NCBI RefSeq assembly: GCF_027579695.1
Contig: NC_083577.1
Span: 92,416,516-92,480,515, forward strand
Direction of reading: 5' to 3'
Origin: Neoarius graeffei
Taxonomy: Eukaryota; Chordata; Actinopteri; Siluriformes; Ariidae
Length of the DNA stretch: 64,000 nt
The notes under the pieces were generated by a model. That model ran no database searches. It had not been told where the DNA came from and saw only the letters and a program-made list of their open reading frames with translations. Positions within the stretch are counted from its first letter, which is position 1, and every line of letters begins with the position of its first letter. A program made the position numbers and the translations under genes. Below, piece after piece: positions 45,647-55,189 of this stretch.

Positions 45647-46620
45647 TTTCCCGAGAGCTCGGGACATGATGCTCGGAAATGGCCAGGCTTGCCACAGTAG
45701 ATGCAGCACTTGTCCCTCCTTCTGCGCCCTCTCTCAGCTGTGGAGAGACGAGTACGTCCAACTTGCATGGGCTCTGGACAGTCACTGGAGGAGGTAGACG
45801 GGCTCCAGGTCGAGGCAGTGAGGCCGGGGAAGCTCAGGACTCGGCGGCGCTCTCTAATCCTGTTGTCAAGACGAGTAGAATGTGAGATCAGAGTTTCGAG
45901 GTCACTTGGGCATCTGATAGAGGCCAGGCCATCTTTGATGGGGTCAGACAAACCATGGTGAAAGGCTGAAACCAGGGCTGTTTCGTTCCATCCGCTGACT
46001 GCTGCGAGCGTCCGGAACTCGATGGCGTAGTCCGCGACATTTACTTCTTGCCGGATGGACATGAGCTTTCTGGCTGCGTCTTTACTGATGTCAGCTTGAT
46101 TGAAGACACGAAGCATCTCCTCCGTAAACAGCTGGAAATCAGAGCACTTGGGTCCCTGTGTCTGCCAGATAGCTGTGGCCCAGGCTTGTGCCTTACCAGC
46201 TAACAAGGTTATCACAAAGGCAATCTTGCGGCGATCCATAGTGTAGGTGGTAGGCTGGAGCTCAAAGGTAAGTTGGCACTGGGTAAGGAACTCCCGGCAC
46301 TCACTGTGCTTGCCGTCATACCTCTGTGGTGCAGGAAGGCAGGGTTCGCGAGGTGAAGGAGGCAGCGTGGCCGGAGGCACTGGAGCGGATGGTAGAGCAG
46401 GAGCAGAATCAGGCGGAGGAGATGGGGGTAGAGAAGTCAGCTGTGCCAGGGTTTTCCCAATCTGCTGAAGCAGTACCTCGTGGCGAGTAAGGGTCTCACG
46501 TTGGCTTGCAAGAGTTCGTCCATGAGTGTCCATGGTAGCTCCGAAGCGTGTTAAAGCGGCCATAATTCCCTGAATATTAGCTGGGTAGACAGTTGAAGAA
46601 GCCTCTGCTGAGTCAGTCAT
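45613..46620 (-). CDS. Chromovirus Gag, intact frame
   Basis: 335 codons from ATG 46620, only 13 nt inside the LTR, to TGA 45613-45615. It starts [17 protein letters not shown], has an N-terminal coiled-coil-like stretch with heptad-spaced Leu ([19 protein letters not shown]), a proline-rich linker, a capsid-like middle ([17 protein letters not shown], then [17 protein letters not shown]), and a CCHC zinc knuckle [14 protein letters not shown] near residue 310. In such elements Gag forms the particle and the knuckle binds RNA. No stop was seen, so this is the only intact frame of the element. The Pol frame overlaps its end. Confidence 0.9.
   Translation of the reverse strand: MTDSAEASSTVYPANIQGIMAALTRFGATMDTHGRTLASQRETLTRHEVLLQQIGKTLAQLTSLPPSPPPDSAPALPSAPVPPATLPPSPREPCLPAPQRYDGKHSECREFLTQCQLTFELQPTTYTMDRRKIAFVITLLAGKAQAWATAIWQTQGPKCSDFQLFTEEMLRVFNQADISKDAARKLMSIRQEVNVADYAIEFRTLAAVSGWNETALVSAFHHGLSDPIKDGLASIRCPSDLETLISHSTRLDNRIRERRRVLSFPGLTASTWSPSTSSSDCPEPMQVGRTRLSTAERGRRRRDKCCIYCGKPGHFRASCPELSGKGPPRPAEGGL
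45646..45652 (-). promoter_or_regulatory. -1 frameshift heptamer between gag and pol
   Basis: The + strand TTTTCCC reads G GGA AAA on the minus strand, in the Gag frame (codons ..TCG GGA AAA). It is placed before the Gag stop and at the entry of the Pol frame, which lies in -1. X XXY YYZ sites of this type drive -1 frameshifting in retroelements; the Sushi-derived PEG10 uses G GGA AAC. Confidence 0.8.
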
Positions 46621-46621
46621 G

Positions 46622-46632
46622 ACAGAGTCTTT
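46622..46632 (-). other. Predicted self-primer binding site
   Basis: One or two bases inside the 5' LTR the minus strand reads AAAGACTCTGT. It is complementary over 11 positions (one G-U) to ACGGAGTCTTT at 47018-47008, the predicted RNA 5' end. No tRNA-type TGG primer site is present here. Tf1 uses an 11-nt self-primer in this position. Confidence 0.65.
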
Positions 46633-46633
46633 C

Positions 46634-47196
46634 TGTTAGGGTTTTGCTGGGATTCGAACCTGGATCGCTGGTGTGATAATCCAGCAAACCCCCACTAGGC
46701 AACCAGGGGGATGACTCAAGTGCAGAGGCGTGAGGCGAAAGTAGAGTATCAAAAAACAGTTTATTTACACTATATAAAATATTTACAATCTGATGGAAAA
46801 AAACAAAAAGAAAATCCAAAAGCTCAGAAGATAACAAAAATAAAAATATCCAAAGGTGCAAAGTCCAAAAACAAAATGAAAGGCAAAAATGCTGAATGCT
46901 CAAAAGATCAAAAAGTACAAAGTCCAAAGAAAGCAAAAATACCAAAAACACAAGGGCAAAGGCAAGAAACGTGGGACAGAGGAAACTAGCACTAGACAAC
47001 ACAGCATAAAGACTCCGTGACAAGGGAACAAACAGAGGGGTATTTATACACAAACTAATTAAGGAACAGGGCGGGGCAGGAAACAGGCAACCAAGACACA
47101 CACAAAACACAGTGGCAGCCTCTAGAGGCCAAAACAAACATGACAAGATAAACATAACAGCAGCCTCTAGAGGCCAAAACAGTCCCAGTCCTAACA
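46634..47196 (-). repeat. 5' LTR (right end) of the chromovirus
   Basis: 563 bp. TATA box TATAAATA at 47048-47041 (minus strand). Predicted RNA start near 47018. AATAAA-like poly(A) signal near 46762. A tRNA-like A-box (TTGCCTAGTGG, 46702-46692) and B-box (GGTTCGAATCC, 46660-46650) lie near the inner end. Confidence 0.93.
47041..47048 (-). promoter_or_regulatory. TATA box of the chromovirus LTR
   Basis: TATAAATA on the minus strand, 30 nt upstream of the ACGGAGTC start proposed for the genomic RNA. The same box is in the other LTR near 42525-42532. Confidence 0.7.
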
Positions 47197-48549
47197 ATAT
47201 CGACTTGAACACTGGGTTGGGTTGACTGGTAAAGTTATCAATTGGTTAAAATCATACTTAAAAGATAGAAGCTTCTTTGTTACCATGGGAAATTGTACCT
47301 CAACATCAATGTCCTTGACCTGTGGTGTCCCCCAGGGGTCGATCCTTGGACCATTACTATTCAACCTTTATATGCTCCCACTTAAACAAATTATCAAGAA
47401 CAACTCAATTTTGTATCACTGCTATGCAGATGACACCCAAATTTATTTTGCTCTATCACCTAATGATTATGCCCCCCTTGAATGTCTCTACCAGTGTATC
47501 GAACAAATCAACAACTGGATGTCACAAAATTTTCTCCAGCTGAACACAGATAAAACAGAAGTAATTCTATTTGGGAAAAAAGATGAAAGACTCAGGATTA
47601 CCACTATTCTTGACACAAAGGGGATTAAAACAAAAGATATGGTTAAAAATCTTGGTGTTTTCATTGACAGCGAGCTAAACTTCGACAGTCACATGAAAGC
47701 AATCACTAAATCGTCATTTTATCACCTAAAAAACATTTCCAAACTAAGAGGACTTATGTCAAAAAATGATCTGGAAAAACTTATACATGCCTTCATCTCA
47801 AGTAGGGTTGATTACTGCAATGGCCTTTTCACAGGCCTGCCAAAAAAGACCATCAAACGACTTCAGCTGGTTCAAAATGCAGCAGCGAGGGTTCTCACAC
47901 GAACAAAAAGAACAGAGCACATTACTCCAATTCTAAGGTCCCTTCACTGGCTTCCAGTAAGCTACAGAATTGACTTTAAAGCATTGCTGCTGGTGTACAA
48001 ATCTCTAAATGGTACAGGGCCCAATTACCTCTCTGATATGTTGCAGCGGCCTAACCCAATCAGATCTACCAGATCGCAGCAGCAAAATTGACTGGTAAAA
48101 CCTGTTGTTAAAACAAAGTGTGGCGAAGCAGCTTTTAGCTACTATGCAGTACAGCTATGGAACCAACTGCCAGAGGACATTAAAAATGCTCCTGCTGTTG
48201 GCAGCTTCAAATCTAGACTAAAGACCAAGCTGTTCTCAGATGCTTTCTGCTAACTGATAAATATCGTCATCTTTACATGTTTTAAACTTTACTTAACTTT
48301 TACAGTCTCTGCATGTTTTAAACTTTACTTAACTTTTATTCTATTTTATTCTGCTGTTTTTTAACTGAATTTTTACTTCATTTTATTTCTACTATTGTTT
48401 AATCCTTATATTATTTTTCTCTCTTCTTCCCCCTTTATTTTATGTAATTTTATTTTCTATTGTTTACTGTTTTGCTTTTACCTCTGTAAAGCACATTGAA
48501 CTGCCACTGGGTATGAAATGTGCTATATAAATAAACTTGCCTTGCCTTG
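47197..48549 (+). pseudogene. L2-like LINE, part after the LTR element
   Basis: Continues 41585-42120: GKVINWLKSYLKDRSFF, LTCGVPQGSILGPLLFNLYM, the intact box [46 protein letters not shown] and LHWLPVSYRIDFKALL. A TGA at 48089-48091 cuts the frame, then FSYYAVQLWNQLPEDIK and a stop after FKSRLKTKLFSDAFC (about 48250) complete the usual end. The untranslated region ends in ATGTGCTATATAAATAAAC then TTGCCTTGCCTTG, a tail typical of L2 LINEs. Confidence 0.88.
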
Positions 48550-48831
48550 TTTATTTTTAAAGCTCATAGGCAATGGTTTTAATTTTATGTACATTTGAAA
48601 CTTTAGATGTTAAAAAATCCTCTGTAATTTTCTTCTAGTCCCAAGAAGTATTGTTAATAAGTAGTAATTAAAATACGTTAGAATTTCTATTCGACTATTT
48701 TCGTGACCACTTGGCGCGTGACGTCATTTCAGCCAAACAAACCGCTTGAGTTGAGCCCATTTCCATTTACTTACATTGCCATTCGGCTTGAGTGCAGACG
48801 TGCGTTCAGGAATTTCCAAAGAAAAACCCCC

Positions 48832-48905
48832 ATGCATTATTGTTGTGCAGTGAACCGTAACAACAGGACCAGTTCAGGAAGAAGTTTTTACCTTTTTCCG
48901 AAAAA
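48832..48905 (+). pseudogene. THAP-like N-terminus feeding into a minisatellite
   Basis: ATG 48832 gives MHYCCAVNRNNRTSSGRSF, then YLFPKKGKRWSEWVG. The pattern (Cys-Cys, N-x-R, GRSFYxFP, K-R-x-x-E-W) follows THAP-domain starts, except that the second zinc Cys appears replaced (V-N-R). The last coding part is the founder-like unit of the 41-bp array at 48893-50034. Confidence 0.5.
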
Positions 48906-50034
48906 GGGGAAGAGGTGGAGCGAGTGGGTTGGCTTTTTCCGAAAAAGGAGAAGAGGTGGAGCAAGTAGGTTGGCTTTTTCCAAAAAAGGAGAAGAGGCGG
49001 AGCGAGTGGGTTGGCTTTTTCCAAAAAAGAAGAGGCGGAGCGAGTGGGTTGGCTTTTTCCGAAAAAGGAGAAGAGGCGGAGCGAGTGGGTTGGCTTTTTC
49101 CGAAAAAGGAGAAGAGGCAGAGCGAGTGGGTTGGCTTTGTCCAAAAAAGGAGAAGAGGCGGAGGGAGTGGGTTGGCTTTTTCCGAAAAAGGAGAAGAGGT
49201 GGAGCGAGTGGGTTGGCTTTTTCCAAAAAAGGAGAAGAGGCGGAGCGAGTGGGTTGGCTTTTTCCGAAAAAGGAGAAGAGGCGGAGCGAGTGGGTTGGCT
49301 TTTTCCGAAAAAGGAGAAGAGGCAGAGCGAGTGGGTTGGCTTTGTCCGAAAAAGGAGAAGAGGCGGAGCGAGTGGGTTGGCTTTTTCCGAAAAAGGAGAA
49401 GAGGCGGAGCGAGTGGGTTGGCTTTTTCTGAAAAAGGAGAAGAGGCGGAGTGAGTGGATTGGCTTTTTCCAAAAAAGGAGAAGAGGTGGAGTGAGTGGGT
49501 TGGCTTTTTCCAAAAAAGGAGAAGAGGTGGAGTGAGTGGGTTGGCTTTTTCCAAAAAAGAAGAGGCTGAGCGAGTGGGTTGGCTTTTTCCGAAAAAGGAG
49601 AAGAGGCGGAGCGAGTGGGTCGGCTTTTTCTGAAAAAGGAGAAGAGGCGGAGCGAGTGGGTTGACTTTTTCCAAAAAAGGAGAAGAGGCTGAGCAAGTGT
49701 GTTGGCTTTTTCCAAAAAAGGAGAAGAGGCGGAGCGAGAGGGTTGGCTTTTTCCCAAAAAGGAGAAGAGGCTGAGCAAGTGCGTTGGCTTTTTCCAAAAA
49801 AGGAGAAGAGGTGGAGCAAGTGGGTTGGCTTTTTCTGAAAAAGGAGAAGAGGCGGAGTGAGTGGGTTGGCTTTTTCCAAAGAAGGAGAAGAGGTGGAGTG
49901 AGTGCGTTGGCTTTTTCCAAAAAAGGAGAAGAGGTGGAGCGAGTGCGTTGGCTTTTTCCAAAAAAGGAGAAGAGGCGGAGCGAATGGGTTGGCTTTTTCC
50001 GAAAAAGGAGAAGAGGCGGAGTGAGTGGATTGTG
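48893..50034. repeat. 41-bp minisatellite, about 28 units
   Basis: The unit is GTTGGCTTTTTCCGAAAAAG followed by GAGAAGAGGCGGAGCGAGTGG, with variants (CCGAAAAAGG or CCAAAAAAGG, GGCGG or GGTGG) and two or more shorter units of 38 bp. As 41 is not a multiple of three, each frame repeats every 123 bp. This, with the absence of stops, leaves several frames of 170-390 codons open on both strands. I do not regard these as proteins. Confidence 0.95.
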
Positions 50035-50047
50035 TGTGTGAAACAAA

Positions 50048-50110
50048 ATTAGATTAGATAGAACTTTATTGATCCCTGTGGGAGGGTTCCCTCAGGGAAT
50101 TAAGCAGTCA
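50048..50110 (-). repeat. Rex1/CR1-like LINE 3' tail
   Basis: ATTAGATTAGATAGAACTTT then ATTGATCCCTGTGGGAGGGT and CCTCAGGGAATTAA are the reverse complement of the LINE 3' end at 62831-62881. Confidence 0.65.
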
Positions 50111-50417
50111 AAGAAGAAACAGAGCAGCAACGCTGAAGCAAAAGGGGAAGATTGGAGGTAAACATTTTTACTTTTGCTTACAATTGACAAGTCAAGAATC
50201 CTGAGGGATCCTGTACAATCATTGTGGAAATGAGACAAAGGGATATTTCCTCGCTTAGAGTCGGCTATAGATAGTATAATGCCGCGGATGGCAGGCTAAT
50301 GTGGCCGACCGGCGCGCTGTCCAGTAATCGTTCCCTATATCCACTAGGGAGGCGGTTTAATTATTCTTCAAAAGGGCTCTTATTTAGTATTACGATGAAA
50401 GTAGGAATTTATCATAA

Positions 50418-50648
50418 CTACCAGGATAAATCGTTTGGGTGCGAGTCTTGTTGAGGTCCGGGGTCGCCGCGATCAGAGTCGGCCGAGTCGCCGTCCGATT
50501 CCGAGGCCGCACGGTCAAACCAGTGAGCCACATTCACCGATTGCTCCGCAACGGCCATAGGGTCATACAGATACGGTTTCACCTCTTGATATTCAATTTG
50601 GAGAGTTCCTACTTCAAAATCATTCTCGCTTTCAGACATTTTACACAA
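50418..50648 (-). CDS. Hypothetical acidic 76-codon frame, possible first exon
   Basis: ATG 50648 starts MCKMSESENDFEVGTLQIEY, with YQEVKPYLYDP and an acidic end (SESDGDSADSDRGDPG). The P-Y-x-Y/F-x-P pattern after an acidic start resembles the N-terminal exon of P2X7-C-terminus-like proteins spread in fish genomes, but I cannot confirm this. A possible donor (CTGGTAGTTA on the minus strand) lies at its end. It could be a lone transposon-associated exon. Confidence 0.35.
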   Translation of the reverse strand: MCKMSESENDFEVGTLQIEYQEVKPYLYDPMAVAEQSVNVAHWFDRAASESDGDSADSDRGDPGPQQDSHPNDLSW

Positions 50649-50759
50649 CCTCTCACGACCAAAGTCCGTACACGTGTGCTCGGTTCGCAGGTAAACACGG
50701 AGCTGCTCCCGGTCTGTTTGGCTTAAATGACGTCACGGCGACGCCCCCTGGCGGTTAAA

Positions 50760-51278
50760 GTGCGCATAAGTGAGATGTAAACAAACCTTCGGAAATTGGG
50801 CAAAACAGAATATTTTAACCGTTTTATTCAAGTTCAGGGTGCAAATTAGACACCAGGAAGATTGAATTCGCTTTTTGGGTCGTTCTTCTAGACAATAAAG
50901 TTGATATTGTATGTTTCACCTCTGACCCTTGCCGATGACCTTTAAACTCCTTTATGAGCGCCATTGGTTAAACGGCTGGATCAGACCAAAGTAATAGAAC
51001 GCAAGCTTAATCCTGTTTGCTTCGAACATCTTCTAAAGCATATTTCTTGAAATAACTGTAAATATTACACTTATAAACCGAGAAAGGTCTTATTTTAGTA
51101 ATTAAACAAACAAACAAAAATGTAAAAACGGAGATATTTTGGCGCGACGACTCGCTCTGGCTCTGTTAGTCAGGCCTTTGCGCAGTGCACTGAATTTGAA
51201 AGTGAAGTCTTTGCTTCCGGTCTGCTTCCGGTCAGCTTCACTATTAGTTCAGAGCTGTTAATTACCACGTTAACCATA
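50760..51278. promoter_or_regulatory. Presumed upstream region of the NEMP-like gene
   Basis: Repeat-free sequence before exon 1. I see no TATA box close to 51279; the placement as promoter is inferred from position only. Confidence 0.3.
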
Positions 51279-51369
51279 ATGAAGGGGTTTATTATTATTA
51301 TTTTATATGCTGTGGGTTTAATTATTCTCATCTCACGCGCTGAAGGAAACAGAGGATATTCCTATGCAG
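51279..51369 (+). CDS. NEMP-like gene, exon 1 (signal peptide)
   Basis: ATG 51279 opens 30 codons starting MKGFIIIILYAVG, a hydrophobic core of about 14 residues followed by SRAEGNRGYSYA, a good signal peptide with a likely cleavage near A-E-G. A donor GTAAAT follows GCAG at 51369, leaving phase 1. It joins in phase to 57992. With exon 2 it resembles the N-terminus of NEMP1/NEMP2 (TMEM194), inner nuclear membrane proteins involved in nuclear envelope stiffness and fertility. A short signal exon alone carries little family signal; the call rests on exon 2. Confidence 0.5.
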
Positions 51370-51947
51370 GTAAATGCTAGCTCAGGGAGCTAACGGCTAA
51401 GCGTGTGCTGCTAACTAGCAGTGTGAGGAGTGAGTTCGAGTTTAGTTTAGTGAACTCACTCACAACTGGGCTTAACTATCATTAACTATTATTAACCATT
51501 ATTAACTATCATTAACTATCATTACCGAGCCGAGAATGAAACCTGTTAGCAGGATTAGCCACCTGGTAGCTGCATACAGATATAAATGAAACACAGATAA
51601 ATAAATCCTGATACAGTGTTTAGGCATTTACAGATTATTTAAAATGTAGAATATAAACTTAAACTCATCACTACACATGATGTACAGCGCCTTGCAAAAG
51701 TATTCACCCCCCTTGGTGTTTGTCCTGTTTTGTCGCATTACAAGCTGGAATTAAAATGGATTTTTGGAGGGTTAGCACCATTTGATTTACACAACAAGCT
51801 GAAAACTTTAAGGCTGCACATTGTTGTCTTATTGTGACACAAACAATAAGATGAAAAAACAGAAATCTGGAGTGTGCATAAGTATTCACCCCAAGTCAAT
51901 ACTTTGTAGAGCCACCTTTTGCTGCAATTACAGCTGCAAGTCTCTTA

Positions 51948-52289
51948 GGCCCTGTCCACACGGCAACAGATTCAGGTGACTCCGATACAATTGCTTATCG
52001 TTTAGGCCTGGCGTCCACACGGCGCCGGCGTTTTGGGTGCCCAAAATGCAATCTTTTTGAGAACGGGTTCCAGAGTGGAAAGATCTGGCAACGTTGCCGT
52101 TGTGAAGTCGTCTGGATGAGTAGAACGGATTTGTTTACGATGACGTCACAACCACATGACTGTGAGTGCTTCACGCCGGATAGAAGTGTAACGAACTCGA
52201 TGCGAGTTGTCAACAAATCCTATAACTTGGTTCATGAAACGCGCTTACAAAATATTTTCACTGTGAATATTTATTGTGTAATGGTGCAA

Positions 52290-52326
<37 letters not shown>

Positions 52327-53148
52327 CCCTTAGGGCAGAGTCAATCCCGCCAGCAAAAATAGGGAAAAAAAGGAGTGATCTCACCTCTTCAGATGTTGGT
52401 TTTAGTCCTACAATACATTCCTCAAAAAGGGCGTAGAAGAGCAAATGAATCCTTCAACGTGTAGCATTCAATTTATTCCGGACCATTAAAGACGCCGCCT
52501 TCCGCGTAGAATCATACGTCATCCTCACCGCCATATTGGATAGGTCAAAGCGGAGAATAAAGATTCATGTGCTGCGTTTAACTGTACCAACAGGTTTACC
52601 GTCCAAACGAGATCACATGGGATTACCTTTCACAGGTGAGAAACAACAAATTAATCCATCAACGTGGAGCATTCAATTTATTCCGGACCATTAAAGACGC
52701 CGCCTTCCGCGTAGAATCATACGTCATCCTCGCCGCCATATTGGATAGGTCAAAGCAGAGAATAAAGATTAGCTGCGTTTAACTGTACCAACAGGTTTGC
52801 CGTCCAAACGAGATCACATGGGATTACCTTTCACAGGTGAGACTGGAAAAATACTTTTCATTGTATTTGGTCATTATAATGTAATTTTACGAACAAATTT
52901 TCCTGACTTTGTGGCTAATATGAAGTCTCGCGCATAAGTTTATGCGCATGCGTCCTTACTTCTTCTATTGTTCTGGTGTCTCCGAAGGGACCGTCTTAAA
53001 GTGCCCCTAGAGGTGTGGCATGTGTATTGCATCGTTTTCAGCAAGCGTTGCGTTGCCATATGGACCTGATATTTTACTGATCGTTGCCCATTTGGACGCG
53101 ATATATTTTTAAATAACATCTCGTTGCCGTTGTCATGTGGATGTAGCC
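51948..53148. mobile_element. PIF/Harbinger-like MITE, copy 2, with internal duplication
   Basis: Same ends as 5353-6352 (GGCCCTGTCCACACGGCAAC ... ATGTAGCC), flanked by TTA at 51945-51947 and 53149-53151; the uninterrupted site is predictable from the Tc1 it entered. It is 1,201 bp long, about 200 bp longer than copy 1, because 52437-52640 is repeated at 52641-52842. (GA)n lies at 52295-52322. Confidence 0.85.
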
Positions 53149-53634
53149 TTAGGGTGTGTCTCTATTAGCTTAGCACATGTAGCCACTGGGATATTTGCCC
53201 ATTCCTCAAGGCAAAATTGCTCCAACTCCTTCCAGTTAGATGGGTTGCATTGGTGCACAGCAATCTTCAAGTTATGCCACAGATTCTCAATTGGATTGAG
53301 GTCTGGGCTTTGATTCGGCCATTCCAAGACATTTAAATGTTTCCCTTTAATCCACTCCAGTATGTTTAGGATCATTGTCCTGCTGGAACGTGAACCTTCG
53401 TCCCAGTCTCAAACCTCAGGCCAACTCAAACAGGTTTTCCTCCAGAATTGCCCTGTATTTAGTGCCATCCATCTTTCCTTCAGTCCTGACCAGCTTTGCT
53501 GTCCCTGCAGATGAAAAACATCCCCACAGCATGATGCTGCCACCACCATGCTTCACTGTAGGGATGGTGTTCTCAGGGTGTTGGGTTTGTGCCACACATG
53601 GCGTTTCCCATGATGGCCAAAATGATCAATTTAA

Positions 53635-54303
53635 AGTGCATATTCTGGACCAATTTTTTTTTTTTTATCTGAAAGTATGTCCCTTTACACACTCATCCAG
53701 AAGGGTAATTTTGCACAAGGCCATCTGTCTACAGCAGAAAAAAATAAAATAAAACGCGTCTGGAAAAATCCCAAGGGCGTCTGGAGCCAGATTCGTGACG
53801 TCACCTGCGGAAGCGCCAGCAGGCTGTACGAGTTTTGCACGGTTTCAGTGCACAGCCTGTGTAGACCAAGCGCTCCCGTTTCTCTCTCATTGTCCGGTCT
53901 TTTGGGAAACGATGAGTACTAATCCCATCAAGATTGGTGTTGCTACACCCTCCTACGATACATCTGTTAACCATTTTAATAATTACACGATAACGTTGAA
54001 GAAATTTGCAGAAAACCACCAGGTCGTTTTCTCATAAACAAACCAGTGCTGACGTAGGATTCAGAGGGAGGTGTCCCGCACGCGACGTCACGAAAATCAA
54101 TGTTTGCCAGGAAATCTAAATGCCGAGTTTTTTCAGAGGCGGACCAATTCGCCTCAAATGGTTTGATTTCAACTGAATTTTTCTGGTATTGCACAAGGTA
54201 AAAAAATTGCAGAGAATGCAGAATGTTATAGATATTTGACCAAAGTTTAATATAAAATAGAATTGCATTGATCTTGCTCCTGAATTTACCCGTGATATGT
54301 ACT
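53635..54303. mobile_element. TTAA-flanked element with THAP remnant (Kolobok-like)
   Basis: Ends AGTGCATATTCTGG and CCCGTGATATGTACT (complement AGTACATATCACGGG) are imperfect inverted repeats between TTAA at 53631-53634 and 54304-54307. A 4-bp TTAA duplication is used by piggyBac and Kolobok. The THAP fragment inside points to Kolobok, some of which encode THAP domains. The length of 669 bp means it is nonautonomous. Confidence 0.65.
53801..53974 (-). pseudogene. THAP-domain start within the TTAA element
   Basis: The minus-strand frame starts MVNRCIVGGCSNTNLDGIST, then HRFPKDRTMREKRERLVY, matching the C-x4-C and FPKD landmarks of THAP domains. The second half (Cys-x2-His) is replaced by unrelated sequence after about residue 40. 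Confidence 0.6.
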
Positions 54304-55189
54304 TTAAGTCTCATCTGACCAGAGAATCTTCTTCCATGTGTTGGGGGAGTCTGCCACATGCTGTTGGGCAAACTCTAAACATGATTTTTTTTCAGCAATG
54401 GCTTTTTTCTGGCCATTCTTCCATAAAGCCCCTCCTACTCTGTGGAGTGTACGGCTTAAAGTGGTCCTATGGACAGATACTCCCATCTCCTCTGTGGATC
54501 TTTGAAGCTCCTTCAGTGTTCTCTTTGGTGTCTTTGTTGCATCTCTGATTAATGCCCTCCTTGCCCGGTCTGTGAGTTTTGGTGGGCGGGGCCTTCTCTT
54601 GTCAGGTTTGTAGTGGTGCCATATTCTTTCCATTTTGCTATAATGGATTTAATGGAGCTCCGTGGGATATTCAAAGTTTGGGATATTTTTTATAACCCAA
54701 CCCTGATCTATACTTCTCCACAACTTTGTCTCTGACCTGCTTGGAGGCTCCTTGGTTTTCATGTTGCTTGCTTAGTCGTGTTGCAGAGTCAGGGTCCTTC
54801 AAGAACAGGTTGATTTATACAGACATCATGTGACAGATCATGTGACACTTTGATTGCACACAGGTGGATCTTAATCTACTAATTATGTGACTTATGAAGT
54901 GAATTGGTTGGATCAGCTGTTATTTAGGGGTTTCATACGAAAGGGGGTGAATACTTATGCACACTGCAGATTTCTGTTTTTTCATCTTCATTATTGTTTG
55001 TGTCACAATAAAACAATTTTCACCGTTAAAGTTTTCGGCTTGTTGTGTAAATCAAATGGTGCTAACTCTCCAAAAATCCATTTTAATTCCAGCTTGTAAT
55101 GCGACAAAACAGGACAAACACCAAGGGGGATGAATACTTTTGCAAGGCACTGTATGGGCAAAAAAAGCCAAATAAATCAACAATAATTT

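Larger units (their letters stand above)
42121..47196 (-). mobile_element. Sushi-type chromovirus (Ty3/gypsy LTR retrotransposon), complete
   Basis: A 5,076-bp element on the minus strand, bounded by a 5-bp duplication ATATC (42116-42120 and 47197-47201) and inserted in an L2 LINE. LTRs of about 560 bp begin TGTTAGGG and end CCTAACA. The internal region encodes Gag with a zinc knuckle and Pol in the order protease, RT, RNase H, integrase and a chromodomain trace. By eye the LTRs differ at roughly a dozen sites (about 2 percent), so the insertion is moderately young, yet Pol has three stops and a deletion. Domain order and chromodomain place it with chromoviruses; the Gag and -1 overlap fit the Sushi/Tf1 group. 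Confidence 0.93.
51896..54762 (-). pseudogene. Tc1 transposase in three pieces
   Basis: Minus strand. The start at 54762 (MKTKEPP) is followed by frame damage. The piece 54633-54308 gives RPRPPKLTDRARRALIRDAT, LKELQRSTEEMGVSVHRTTL and ILWSDET (first Asp), then the TTAA element. 53375-53149 gives NVLEWPNQSPDLNPIENLWH (Glu) to KLIETHPK, where the Harbinger-like MITE enters. The last codons lie at about 51944-51896. The region with the second Asp (53630-53380) is in a broken frame. Confidence 0.85.
51685..55152 (-). mobile_element. Tc1-like transposon (third family), doubly interrupted
   Basis: Ends CAGCGCCTTGCAAAAGTATT and its near-complement (AATACTTTTGCAAGGCACTG), between TA dinucleotides. 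With the Harbinger-like MITE (51948-53148) and the TTAA insertion (53635-54303) removed it is about 1.6 kb. The transposase is on the minus strand. It lies in the NEMP-like intron. Confidence 0.9.

Noticed and set aside
48806..50046. Long minus- and plus-strand open frames (up to 390 codons) in the 41-bp array
   Set aside because: They are repetitive translations of one short unit in several frames at once, with no family motif. The array explains them.
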